Below, piece after piece: positions 54,093 through 64,000 of a stretch of DNA of 64,000 nt. The position numbers were made by a program, and so were the translations under genes. Each line of letters starts with the position of its first letter. Within the stretch, counting starts at the first letter, position 1. The DNA comes from Erigeron canadensis (Eukaryota > Streptophyta > Magnoliopsida > Asterales > Asteraceae): positions 26,237,723-26,301,722 of the forward strand of contig NC_057767.1 of NCBI RefSeq assembly GCF_010389155.1. Reading direction: 5' to 3'. Under the pieces are notes generated by a model. The model saw only the letters and a list, made by a program, of their open reading frames with translations. It was not told where the DNA came from and did not search any database.

Positions 54093-55176
54093 GCTTCCTT
54101 CTTTTCCAGCCTAAGGCTTATATATATGTTTTGGGCCAAGACTTAAAAGACATTTTATGAAATAGAGTATTTTGAACATTTTTCACGCATAGGAAAATTA
54201 GATAAACCGCCTAAGGCACCAAAAATGTTAAGCCTGCACAGACAGCCCCGCCCACGAATGATTGCGTGCAACTATCATATACAAAAATGTTATTTATCCA
54301 CACATGTTTTTTACATTTTTAATGAAGTGTGAAGAAATTTGTTGATGATCTGATCATTTAAAAGTGTGTGAAAAAAAGTACACATTTAGAAGGGTGAAAA
54401 GGTTTTAAAATTTATATTTTTTCACACTTGTAAATTTATTAATAAGATATTCACACTTAAATTGTGTGCATAAATGTCAAGTATCTTAACCCTTTAAAAT
54501 ATATATATATATATATATATTACACACTTTTGAACTTTTTTCCATATATATATTTGTGAAAAATTTATAATTTGATAAACTTTTTCACACTTTCTAATAT
54601 AAATACTTTTTATACATTTTTAAATTTGAAAGAATTTAACAAACTTTTTTACACTTTTCAAAAGTAAATATAGACAATTGCTACATTTGTTCTAGTGATA
54701 GCCTGTATAGCTGTTCTTTGTCTCGTAAGAAATGGTTGTGTTCGAACATATATATGTTTATCATTTAATCATATAACACATTGGTTTTTCAAACTATAGT
54801 ATATATTTTCAGAATTTTGCAACACATTTGAGAAACGAAATTGATGTATGATAAATAACTGAATAATGCTCAAAATTAAGATAATGAGAAAAGAAATTGA
54901 TATACATGTTTTCTAAAATCTCTAATCTTTAAGAGCATTCTAGCAATGTATTTAAGAAGTATGCTTTTTTTTAGAACTTTAAGTGTTTTCTGCCTATTAA
55001 AATTTAAATTTTCAATAATACATACCTCAATGCATTTCAAACAACTACTTACAATTTTAGTTTGTACAAGTTATTATATTGGAGTAATTACTTCATATCA
55101 ATTATGTACAATATATCTTTTGATCGTGTCTCCGATTACTACTAGCTATTACAGAAAAATATGTTTTTTATTTCGA
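54093..55176. other. AT-rich intergenic stretch, no gene seen
   Basis: Contains an AT dinucleotide run (54498-54522) and repeated TTCACACTTTT / AAAAGTGTG motifs (54290-54660) on both strands. No supported frame. Confidence 0.6.
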
Positions 55177-55190
55177 AACATTATATATAA

Positions 55191-55496
55191 ATAAAAAAAA
55201 AAAAAAAGTAATGAGGGGAACCCTAGACCCGGTACTACAACTAAATACCCATCGACTCACCCCGTATGAGTTTATGATGTCGGTAAAATACCTCTATCCT
55301 AATCCCCACATGATCTGGGCACCGTGAATGATCAAACCTGCGTATTTAAACTTCACATATGGGTCTAGGCTTCATTGGTAACAGGTACCTTAAAGGAATT
55401 ATTTTTTGTACCCGGCAAAGATCGAACCTGAGACCTTAAGGTTACCAAGTGTTTTACCTCAACACTAGGCTAATCGCTAGCTAATTCCTTGTTGGT
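55191..55496 (-). mobile_element. tRNA-derived SINE, minus strand, with T-rich tail
   Basis: Reading on the minus strand: TAGCGATTAGCCTAGTGTTG (A-box region), then AGGTTCGATCTTTGCC (B-box GGTTCGATC), and a non-tRNA body ending GGGTCTAGGGTTCCCCTCAT followed by T-rich sequence. Flanking 14-bp duplications AACATTATATATAA are perfect (55177-55190 and 55497-55510). It differs from the SINE in the array. A T-rich rather than A-rich 3' end is unusual but known among plant SINEs. Confidence 0.85.
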
Positions 55497-55510
55497 AACA
55501 TTATATATAA

Positions 55511-55841
55511 TCTCTCGATGACTTTATATAACTTCGCCAGCGTATTATTAAGTATGTTCATATATAATCTAAGTTCTTTGCTAAAAGTTTATTTTACGGT
55601 AGTGGATGGAAGTCGTTCTTCTATTCTTTCGATTGTTTTCGTCGAAATCCCCATTTGTCGTCGTTAAATTTTTAAATTACGACACTTAATTGATTTTCTT
55701 GTAATATCATGTCAATTTTCTTCAAATTTGTTGCGCCTAATGTTTCGCTACCAAAACCTTATTTTCTCGTAAATAGTAAAATTCAAGTCCCGCGTTGTGG
55801 GACCTCAATTTTCGTTTTGAAAACTTTGTATTATTTTAGAA
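55511..55841. other. Intergenic stretch, no gene seen
   Basis: AT-rich with many CGTCGT and TTTCG words but no frame or repeat border that I can support. Confidence 0.5.
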
Positions 55842-57297
55842 CTAGTATTGAAGGCCCGCGCTTCGCTGCGGGATAGTTGGTTACGTTAACTTTGATTATT
55901 TGTTCATTTATAAATATAATAAAGTGCGAATTTCACAGTTTTTTTAATTCGTTTATCATTCGTTTATCTATATTTCCTTATAATAATTATCCACACTATA
56001 GTGAAACTTTAAGAAAAAATGAGACATGCGAAATGACTAAACTACAGTTTAGGAAATAAATCACCACAAATGACCAATGCACTCTTTATGAAATAAATCG
56101 ACAAAACTATATTTAATGAATTAAATCACTTAAATTATTAAATTATATCATTAGTCTTTTATATTACAAAATATCTCTATTACTTTTAAATCAAACGCAT
56201 ATACATAAATTACATACATCATTTTACGTTGTCACTATCATCATCGCCGCATTGCACGGATATTCTGGTAATAATCTATTATGATTAATAATATACATAT
56301 CTTAATAGAAAACCTATTGTTAATGCCATATTAAATTTGTGTTTTACGTTGTTACTTTATGTAAAACATAAAAGTTTGATATACCAAAACACAAAGAAAG
56401 AATGTTTGATATATTATCCTCAACCTTTACTTATTTATTTATATAAAAATACTACTACTAATCGGAATACGTGACACGTGAGGGTGGGGTACAAATTGTA
56501 AACACCAGTCATCGTGTTAAGTCACACCAAACCACCTACTGGTTTTTGAATACCATGTATGGTTTTACACTTTTTCCTCGTTCCTAATCTACCTACTTTT
56601 CACATACCAATTAACAACTACTTCTTTTTCTTAATCGCAATATTTATGCTTAATCAGAGAAATTGACGGTATTATCTATAGGCTGCAGCGCCACACACCA
56701 TTCTCTTTCTATGTCTTATATAGATTTGTGTATAGCTGTGGTTTCGAGGTTCTTGCGGTGGTGTTTGGTATTGTTATAGATTCGGATCAAGTTGGCTTCC
56801 GACTATAGCAGTCAAGATTTGTAACTGGCAGACTCGGTGGTTGTCGAGGTAGATGGCCGGCGGTGGTTTCTCCTGGTTGACCCATTTTATTTTATTATTT
56901 TTTTTATCTTCGTTAATGGTTGGAAAGTGATGGGATAATGGTTATTTTTCTTGTTTGTTCGTTGCGGATGTTACCGGAGAGCTTTTTACCGCCGGCTTTC
57001 ACTGGCGGTGGTTCCTTCTGTGGTGGTTGCTGAAGAATCAGTTGTTTTCGAAAAATGAAGATTGAAGAAGGATAAGAAGAAAAAAATCCTGAAGAATATG
57101 AAAAGCTCCCAAAGAAATTCTGCATATTTGTTCGAGTTGCTACCGTCCCAATTGCTACAGTTCTGATTTTGAGTTGCAACAGTAGCGAGTTGCTACAGTA
57201 CCGGTTAACCCGACCCGGTTCTGTAGAAACCGACTTTTGGATTGATATATATAATACTTGTGTTGAACCTCCAACTCCCTATAAAAAGTCATATAGA
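55842..57297 (-). mobile_element. Possible non-autonomous Helitron
   Basis: On the minus strand the left end reads a hairpin CCCGCAGCGAAGCGCGGG (55872-55855), about ten bases, then CTAG (55845-55842) followed by T, the Helitron 3' signature. A candidate 5' end TCTATATGAC lies at 57297 with A before it, as the A|T target rule needs. The interior has no helicase or Rep motif. Part of it (56690-57200) is richer in G and C, with a Gly/Pro-coding flavour (CCGGCGGTGG), and could be captured host sequence. The 5' end is the weaker half of the call. Confidence 0.4.
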
Positions 57298-58339
57298 TAA
57301 GTTGTTTCAAATATATATATATATACTAGGTTTCTACCCGCACGATGTACGGATGTTAAAAAATATAGTTGAATTAAGTTGGCTAAAGGTTTAGAATGTA
57401 TACGTCAACGGTTATTAATAATTTTTTTTTCTAACTTTATATACACTGATAAAAATTCATCTAAATTTTAAGTGGTGACATCATGTATTCATACGTTTGG
57501 GTTGTAGACTTGTAGTTCTTGATAATAATTTATCAGCTTGTAGCAAGTTTTTCACAATATTAAAACCATTTGGATAAGGCCGTATCATGTTAACTAAACA
57601 TATGTTACTTAAAAGATTATAATTTTAAGAAATAAAATCTATTACAGTTGTAGTTTTACTAACTAAATGAAGTGGTGCTTGTTTTTATTTAAAATTGGGT
57701 TTTGATAGTAAATATGCCTAATAATAAAAAACTATTTTGTCTGTTTGCAAAACAAACTCTAACTATGTAGACGTATTTTGCAAGCTCTAGACCTCTAATA
57801 TGATACTCGTATTAAATATTAAATTAAATAACATCTTCTATAAATTTTGTTGCCCTGTTTGGCTTCTCTCGTGTCTCTTTTTCTCTTTTCTTTTTGTTAT
57901 CTGCTAGCTAGGTATGATATGATATGTTGATATTTGAATATATTTATGAAGTAGAGATCTACTCATATGATATCTACCAAAAAAATGTATTCGAGAAGTA
58001 AATATTTGTCAATATTTAATAAGAGTTTGTGGGATTTGAAAGATTTTTGTCAAAATAGTTTATTTTTATTTATACGGGATATGAATAAATCTATGAATTA
58101 TATTATATTATTGTTATTTTATAATGTTTAAATAGAGTTTATAAGATAAATATTGTATAAAAAAACATGGAGATGTCACATAGGTTATAATCTTATGTGA
58201 CAATTTTATAAAATAGGTTTGATTTTTAGAGGCTCTAGAATTGTTCGGATTCCTACTATTTTAATAATTATATATATATATATATATTATATATATATAT
58301 ATATATATATTTAATGGCAAAACCACGTTAGCTTCCATC
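57298..58339. other. AT-rich stretch with a second Helitron-like 3' end
   Basis: CTAG at 57326-57329 followed by CCCGCACGATGTACGG is a second, minus-oriented Helitron-like end with a weak hairpin, next to an AT run (57311-57324). An AT dinucleotide run of about 43 bp is at 58268-58310. No gene. Confidence 0.45.
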
Positions 58340-59200
58340 TGAGTGTTGTGGAGTGTCAATTATTATGATTATATTTTGTTACTTATGTTGTGTCGCTGTA
58401 TATATATGTTAGTTTAAAACTTTTACCATATGAAATATAAATTTAATTAAAGCAATACCACAAACACATCTAAAAGTTTATAGTATCGAATACATATATT
58501 TAATATGCACAAAGTAAAAAGTGGAAAGAAAGTTTTCATTATATTAGCTAAAACCACAAAGAAGAAAGTGTGCAAAAACCAAATAAAGGTACATAACGTT
58601 ACGGAATTTGACTATAAAAAAGTTGCAATATACTCTTTTAAAACCCAAACGGAAAAAATGAGAAAAAAAAAACAATTAGTAACCCGTGATAGAAAACCAA
58701 ATAGGATGCGGTGTGACAAAATCCGAACAATGGTAATGGTACGTGATATAGGCATAAAAAAGATGCAATATGTTGTTTGAGAACCCAAAAAGAAAAATAG
58801 TGTGCAAAAAACCAATGAATAACCCGTAATAGAAAAATCGTACGGGAAGTGATGCCAAAATCTACGGGATGTTACATTTACAAATAGTAACTCGGCAAGT
58901 TACTATTCACCTTTCCATTCACTTTAACAGTATACAAGTTTGGAAAAAAAAACAATAAGTCACATGTAATAGAAATCTAAACAGAACATGACAAAATGCG
59001 AATAATGGTAAGAATACGGGATATAGCCATTAAAAAGTTGCATATATTGTTTGAAAATCCAAAAGGAAAAAAAGTATGCAAAAACCAATAGGTAACCCGT
59101 AATAAAATAAACTCAGATAGGATGCTGTGTGGCAAAATCTAAATAGTATTGCGGAGTGTTGTATGGACGAATAGTAACTCGCCACGTACGCGAGTAAATT
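58340..59200 (+). repeat. Dispersed repeat, copy 1, with internal duplication
   Basis: Shares the order GTCGCTGTATATATATGTTAG, CATATGAAATA, AAAGTTTATAGTA.CGAATA and CCACAAAGAAGAAAGTG with 62860-63380. Inside, a block of about 280 bp is repeated imperfectly (CGTGATATAGGCATAAAAAAG near 58741 and CGGGATATAGCCATTAAAAAG near 59020, each followed by AACCCGTAATA). Probably a non-autonomous transposon of unknown class. The 91-codon frame inside is not supported as a gene. Confidence 0.55.
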
Positions 59201-59253
59201 TTTATCAAACCAATCCTTTTCATATTATACTAGAAAAGGAACATAGTTTTGTA

Positions 59254-59290
59254 CTAATAATAATAATAACAATAATAATAATAATAATAA
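59254..59290 (+). repeat. AAT microsatellite
   Basis: About 12 units with one AAC variant, 40 bp left of the LTR start at 59328. Confidence 0.9.
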
Positions 59291-59327
59291 CCCTGAAGGT
59301 ATGCATACGAACATATTGCATGCATCA

Positions 59328-61287
59328 TGTAACACCCCAAATATTTTAAGGTAAAAGAAATTAACTCCTTCTCTTAGTTTTGACATTAAATTAACTTCAT
59401 AGTATTTTATTTTTGGATATGGGATTAATTTAGTTGGAACTTTAGCGGATAGCGGGTAAAACACCCACCAAATTGAGGAGTGGGTCGTGGCACCCATAGG
59501 AAGTGCCAGACATCTTCTTTTGAGTATGAATCATACTTCCACTCTCATTTTCTTCTTCCCTTCATGCATTCCTTCTCTTATTCTTTCAAAATCAAAGAGT
59601 AGTTCATCAAGAACAAAATCATTAATCATCTCCACCTATATTAGGAATTTACAAGCTAGGGTTTTGGTGATTTTGGGTGGTGGCTGAAAATCAAGAGGAA
59701 AAAGGGGAGAAAAAGGAATTGTAGCCTATAGTCTTGATTTAGCTCTTTGAATCTTGAGGTATTGAATTCCCTTAATTTAGTTTTATCTTCCTTCTGAAAT
59801 TAGGGTTCATGGATGAACCAAATTGGGGGATTTTGCTAGAAAGTGAAGTATGGTTCATTTTCTCCAATTCCTTAGTTAACCTAGTTGTCATTGAGTTATA
59901 AGATGTGTTTGATTATGAAATTGATAAATTCATGTGATGAATTGAGTTTGTAAGAAAAGATGAACATTACTAGTTATTGTTGTGTGAATGAAAATAGTAG
60001 GTTGAACTACCTAATGTTATAGTTAAAGATGAAAGTAACTCAATGACAAATGGGTTGGGTTTTGAGTTTAGAAAAGGCTAGTGATTGTGAATGGCTAAGT
60101 TGAACTAGTCAAGTTGTGAATGTAAGCTTATGCATTTTTTCGATACGATTTTAGGTTGAAGCTTGCTTGTGCTTGTTGTTAGCGTTATTCTCTTTATTGC
60201 GAAGGAGGTGAGTATTCTTGCATACCTTTATGTATACGTTGGGCCAATTACCATGAGATGTGAATGTTCCAAGCATGGTAATTGGTTCGGCGTTAAGCCC
60301 ATGTGGGGCATTGTTTATGAGGCCTAAGAACCTCCGGGGCCTAAGAATCCCGATAGTTGATGTGATATGAGGCCTAAGAACCTCCGGGGCCTAAGAATCC
60401 CGATAGATATGATTTGTTATGATCGTTTAGCTTATATGGATCCATATATGTATTGTTTGTGTGCTAGGTGAATATGTAAATGTGACATGACGATGCCATA
60501 GGTTACATGTGAAAGTCCTTGTACTATGCCCTCCTTCGTATTCGTAAATGTATGCAAGTATATTCACTAAGCCTTTGCTTATATTTAGATGTTTACCCTC
60601 TTATATAGGTAGTTCCGGAGGAAGGAACTAGTGAGTGTTGTTTGAAGATAGTTGATTTAGAGTTTGAAGCGATCTTTGGACGTCTTGAAGGTAATTAGGT
60701 CATTCCCGGCGAATGACGATGATTTGGTTAGAAACCTAGTTGCCCCTCTTGACATTGGCTCATGGTACATTTTGGTTGTTATTGGCCATATTTTGATATG
60801 TTTTGTAAATGGTCATGTCCATGTCTTTTGTAGTTGATAAGGATAGTTGGTTTGGTTGTAGCATGTCAAATGGGTAATCGACCCATATGGTTGCGTGGTC
60901 GATCATGGATCAAACTAATTTGACAAATATGAATGTTTTCGGGTTAACTCTCTTACTTTCAATTCTGGAATGTAATTTCTTATAATTTTGGTTGTAGTTC
61001 AAGGGTTTTGGTTAAGTCTTAAAGTGGGCAAAGTTTGATGTTGTTGGGTTGTGGGCCACTGCGGCGCAGTGGAATCCCACTGCCAAAATTTCTTTTCTTC
61101 CCACTGCGGCACAGTGGGAGCGTGCCAAGCCTACTGCGGCGCAGTGGGGGTTCTTCCAGTTTTGGCCCGAGAATTTCCACTGCGGCGCAGTGGGAGCACT
61201 CGACCTCACTGCGGCGCAGTGAGGCATATATTTAAAAAAAAAAAAAAAAACTTTTGTGTTTTTGAGTTATCGAGTCGTGTCGTTATA
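59328..61287 (+). mobile_element. Lone LTR of a chromovirus-like (Tekay/Del type) gypsy element
   Basis: Begins TGTAACACCCC, the typical start of this group. It continues with the familiar LTR body: CTTCTTCCCTTCATGCATTCC, AAGCTAGGGTTTTGGTGATT, a GAGGCCTAAGAACCTCCGGGGCC.. block duplicated at 60319 and 60369, and GTTAGCCT-type U5-like sequence. It ends near TCGTGTCGTTATA. Candidate duplications are CATCA (59323-59327) and CATTA (61288-61292), one mismatch. No primer site or polypurine tract adjoins it, so it is a solo LTR, about 1.96 kb. The right border is less certain than the left. It contains the hairpin cluster 61056-61223. Confidence 0.65.
61056..61223. repeat. Cluster of CACTGCGGCGCAGTG hairpins
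   Basis: Five good copies and one variant of CACTGC-GGC-GCAGTG, each a 6-bp stem with a 3-base loop, spaced irregularly by about 15-40 bases near the end of the LTR. Frames through them on both strands are artefacts of the palindromes. Confidence 0.85.
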
Positions 61288-61373
61288 CATTATGCATGGT
61301 ATAATGTACTAGTCTTTAGTCTCGTCTGATGAATGGGTAGTCTCAATTTATATATATATATATATATATATAT

Positions 61374-62274
61374 GGTAACTTTCCAGTGAAAACAGATTTA
61401 AAATGAGAACACTGAGAACAGGTGATAAAATAGGAATTTTAACATAAATATGGTAGTTTCCCTTTCAAATGTCTTTTTGATAATTTAAAAATGTAACCAT
61501 CATACTAATACAAAATTCGTTCTATCCACATTCCCTTTTTAAGGATTTCTACACGTTTACTATATCAAACAGAATTATACATTTTGAATTTTATATCCAA
61601 AAAGTTTATTCAATAATACACAGATACTACTTTTTATTTTATTTTTTTGACAGCAGATACATGGATACTATTATTTATGACTTTAAACATGGATGCACAA
61701 ATCTAATTAGTATGCATCCAATTCATCTCTTAATGATTTTACATAACTATAATATATGCACACTATATATTATTATGCATCTTATGTTTGAAATTGGAAG
61801 AAAAAATTAACGGATTATAAAAGAAATAAATATGGATGCACAAACAATATTTGATGGATGCACAATTAATATTTAGGTTTTTAGATGGATGCATAATTCA
61901 TCTTAATTAATTATTACGGTCAAATTTGATGGATGCAAAAACTACTACTATTTATATGAAATTTAATGGATGCACAAACAATATTTGATGGATGCACAAA
62001 TAATTTTTAGTATTTTTTTTCCTATAGTTGCATGCTTTTTAATAATCTAATTATGATGTTGTATTAGTTGGATTTCAAAACGTGGGGGGTGGGATGGGGT
62101 GGCCGGCAGTTACTGTGAAGAATTATTTGGTTTTATTTCCTTTTATGCCCTTTAGTTTTATTTAAAAAACATAAATTGCTTCAAATTTTCTAATCCATTT
62201 ATTTATGTAACCAACAGCTGAGATCTATTCTTATTTGTTCTTATTTTTTTTGTGTTATCATTGGATGGGCTTCC
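61374..62274. mobile_element. Non-autonomous TIR element in a TA microsatellite
   Basis: Left end GGTAACTTTCCAGTGAAAACAG..., right end the imperfect inverse of GGAAGCCCATCCAATGATAACAC... About 45 bp can be paired, including TCCA.TGA.AACA and A.GAACA..GA. The element lies between TATATATATA runs, so it inserted in a TA repeat. The interior has about ten copies of ATGGATGCACAAA in varied spacing (61640-62005). No frame codes for a transposase. Confidence 0.6.
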
Positions 62275-62609
62275 TATATATATATATATATATCAAAGGA
62301 ATTTTAAAATAATAACATGCGTTAGATGATTATTAACATGTGTTGTGTTTAAATATTCGAAACATGAACCAATTGTCTTATTTTCATATAATAAATAATA
62401 ACAAAATATATGTCATTTTATTTGTTTTGATAGGAAAAAATTTATGATAAATTTTAAATATAATTATCTAGATTAAAAAAAAATTAGAAAAAGGAAAGAG
62501 CTAGATTAATTAGGAGAGAGAATTAGGCGAGGAGGATTAGGAGCGTCAAGTTTATATTGAATTAAAATCCTTTAATTTAGGAAGTGGTTCTATGAAATAT
62601 AAGTTATTT

Positions 62610-62630
62610 GGGGGGGGGGGGGGGGGGGGG
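62610..62630 (+). repeat. Run of 21 G
   Basis: An uninterrupted G homopolymer in otherwise AT-rich sequence. It could form a quadruplex, or its length may be a sequencing or assembly approximation. Confidence 0.9.
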
Positions 62631-62859
62631 ATTATGTAAAATCAAATCTTAAGTGTAACTTTTTTTAACATGGCAGTACCTAATATGTTTATCATTTCTT
62701 AAATAATACGTAATAAACTTGTATTAGAAATTTAATAATGATAATTATAATAACATTAATATTGTCCTGTTGAAACACCTATTATTCTAATGTAATTAAG
62801 TTGAACTTTCAACCGCTTAATTAAAAAGCATTATATCATTAATTGGTTTGTTTTAAATA

Positions 62860-63380
62860 TTGTGCATTACGGGGTATCAAATATTGTGGTTAGATTTTGT
62901 TATTTGATGATGTGTCGTTATATATGTTAGCTAATAGCTTTGCATATATGAAATACATATTTGTTTAAAGTCAATACTACAAATGTTTCAAAAAGTTCAT
63001 AGTAACGAATATATGTATTTTATTTGTACAATAAGCCAAAAATAAAAAAAATGAAAGAAAAACATTTGAATGTAAGTTGTCGATATATTAGTTAAAACCA
63101 TAAAAGAGAAAAGTGTCATACAAATAAATTGAATATAAGTTTTCAACATATTAATTAAACCACAAAGAAGAAAAGTGCGATGAAAACAAAAATAGTGGTA
63201 CATATAACGGTACTTCATAAATAATATCGGTTGGAAACTAAAAAAAAAGTGCAAAGAACAATAAGTAACTCATGTTTGAAAACCCAAATGGATATGATGT
63301 GACAAAATCCAAGTAGTTGTTCCAGACGTATGATGGTCGAATAGTAATCCTCCCTTCTCCATTAATAGTATATATAATAT
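62860..63380 (+). repeat. Dispersed repeat, copy 2
   Basis: Same orientation and order of blocks as 58340-59200 (GTGTCGTTATATATGTTAG, CATATATGAAATA, AAAAGTTCATAGTAACGAATA, CCACAAAGAAGAAAAGTG, GATGTGACAAAATCC), more diverged and shorter. Confidence 0.55.
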
Positions 63381-63898
63381 AATATAATGTCATGTCAATT
63401 TTCTTCAAATTTGAATGCATGTATATATGGGAAAATGATCCATACTGCAGACTTTACCTAAGCTTACGTAATGCCACTTTAAAAAAAATTACAAATTAAA
63501 CTTTTGAATTTTATATAACCTCCCTTAAATTTTACATAAATTCCCTTACTCTACCTAAAATAGATATTGTATGTTTTACCTAACCTTTCAAACATATATA
63601 TCATCAATTTATATCATAATTTTTGCAAATGGGTGTTACAAATATTTATTTGATTGACCTTTATTATTACACACATAGATATGGTACATACATACATATT
63701 TATATACTCCGTATCGTAAATATGATCCCACGCAAATAGTACGAGTTACTAATGACTCGGCCTTTCATACAAACAAGCAGCAAACCAAAGACATATAGAT
63801 CTATCAATGGAGGTAACATATATATTTTTCTGTCGTTTAGTGATATTTTATTGCGACGAAATGGTTTGGTCGCAAAAAAATACACCAGTATCTACTAG
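63381..63898. other. AT-rich stretch, no gene seen
   Basis: No frame or repeat border. If the minus-strand frame at the right edge is a real last exon, the first bases left of it would be its 3' untranslated region. Confidence 0.5.
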
Positions 63899-64000
63899 TT
63901 AATGACGAAACCAGTAAATACCGCTATCGTCTGCACCTTCATCTGGTTCGGCATAGATGCATTTCTTCGAATCCCTCCAGAAAGCCTTCAGCATTGGGGT
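63899..64000 (-). CDS. Possible last exon of a host gene, cut by the window edge
   Basis: The minus strand is open from base 64000 to TAA at 63901-63899, 33 codons, reading [18 protein letters not shown] and ending SGIYWFRH. The mixed composition, with Trp, Cys and charged residues and balanced codon use, is unlike the AT-rich flank. It could be the C terminus of a host protein. It is too short to name, and a chance frame cannot be excluded. Confidence 0.35.
   Translation of the reverse strand, partial: TPMLKAFWRDSKKCIYAEPDEGADDSGIYWFRH

Noticed and set aside
56913..57179. 88-codon minus frame over a GC-richer segment
   Set aside because: No recognisable motif. It may be captured sequence in a Helitron but is not supported as a gene.
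58505..58780. 91-codon Lys/Arg-rich frame
   Set aside because: Composition reflects AAA-rich repeat sequence, and the related copy at 62860-63380 has no such frame.
61012..61329. Frames rich in CGAV/LRRS over 61012-61329
   Set aside because: They come from the palindromic CACTGCGGCGCAGTG cluster inside an LTR and exist on both strands.

Overview
This is nuclear DNA from a plant, almost certainly a eudicot and possibly Asteraceae (the family is an inference from the look of the elements, not a search). It holds no complete host gene. The left 47 kb is a stack of LTR retrotransposons inserted into one another. The right 17 kb is AT-rich and holds a tandem array plus SINEs, a LINE tail, TIR elements, Helitron-like ends and a lone LTR.

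Nest, from outside in. Element C (about 10781-46938, + strand) is a decayed Athila-like Ty3/gypsy element. Element E (1-10780, - strand, continuing off the left edge) is a Ty1/copia element of Sirevirus type that sits in the 5' LTR of C. A solo LTR (11780-12449) splits a small ORF of C. Element B (13162-32390, target-site duplication ACCGT) is a Tat-like gypsy element that splits the protease of C between GRP and FL. Element A (18521-31338, duplication GATTG) is a young Sirevirus-type copia element that sits four codons into the antisense gene of B. Element D (32716-45658, - strand) is a second copy of the E family. It lies in the pol region of C and is itself split by a solo LTR (41764-42261, duplication GGGCC). 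Removing the inserts restores frames in C, so the order of events can be read directly.

The most interesting genes are the third genes of the copia elements. In A, a gene downstream of pol has its own TATA box, a 602-bp intron in its 5' leader and a 188-bp intron in its coding region that joins two reading frames in phase (predicted 948 aa). In E and D the corresponding gene (about 1,300 codons, now with stops) is preceded by a conserved TATA and G-box promoter. The N-terminal domains of the two families look related. This is the Sirevirus envelope-like position, but here the third gene looks like a self-contained transcription unit.

Right part. 46939-53800 is a tandem array of units of about 1.45 kb arranged ABAB (a doubled dimer). 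Each unit carries a tRNA-derived SINE with its own target duplication. Unit four is interrupted by a TIR element full of short repeats. Beyond it are a 5'-truncated LINE (53903-54077), a minus-strand SINE with 14-bp duplications (55191-55496), Helitron-like ends, a chromovirus-like LTR (59328-61287) carrying GC-rich hairpins, a second TIR element in a TA microsatellite (61374-62274), and a possible last exon of a host gene at the right edge (63899-64000, - strand).

None of the retroelements looks autonomous as it stands. A has lost protease and the integrase core, B has lost RT, RNase H and integrase, C has lost most of pol, and E and D carry stops and deletions.
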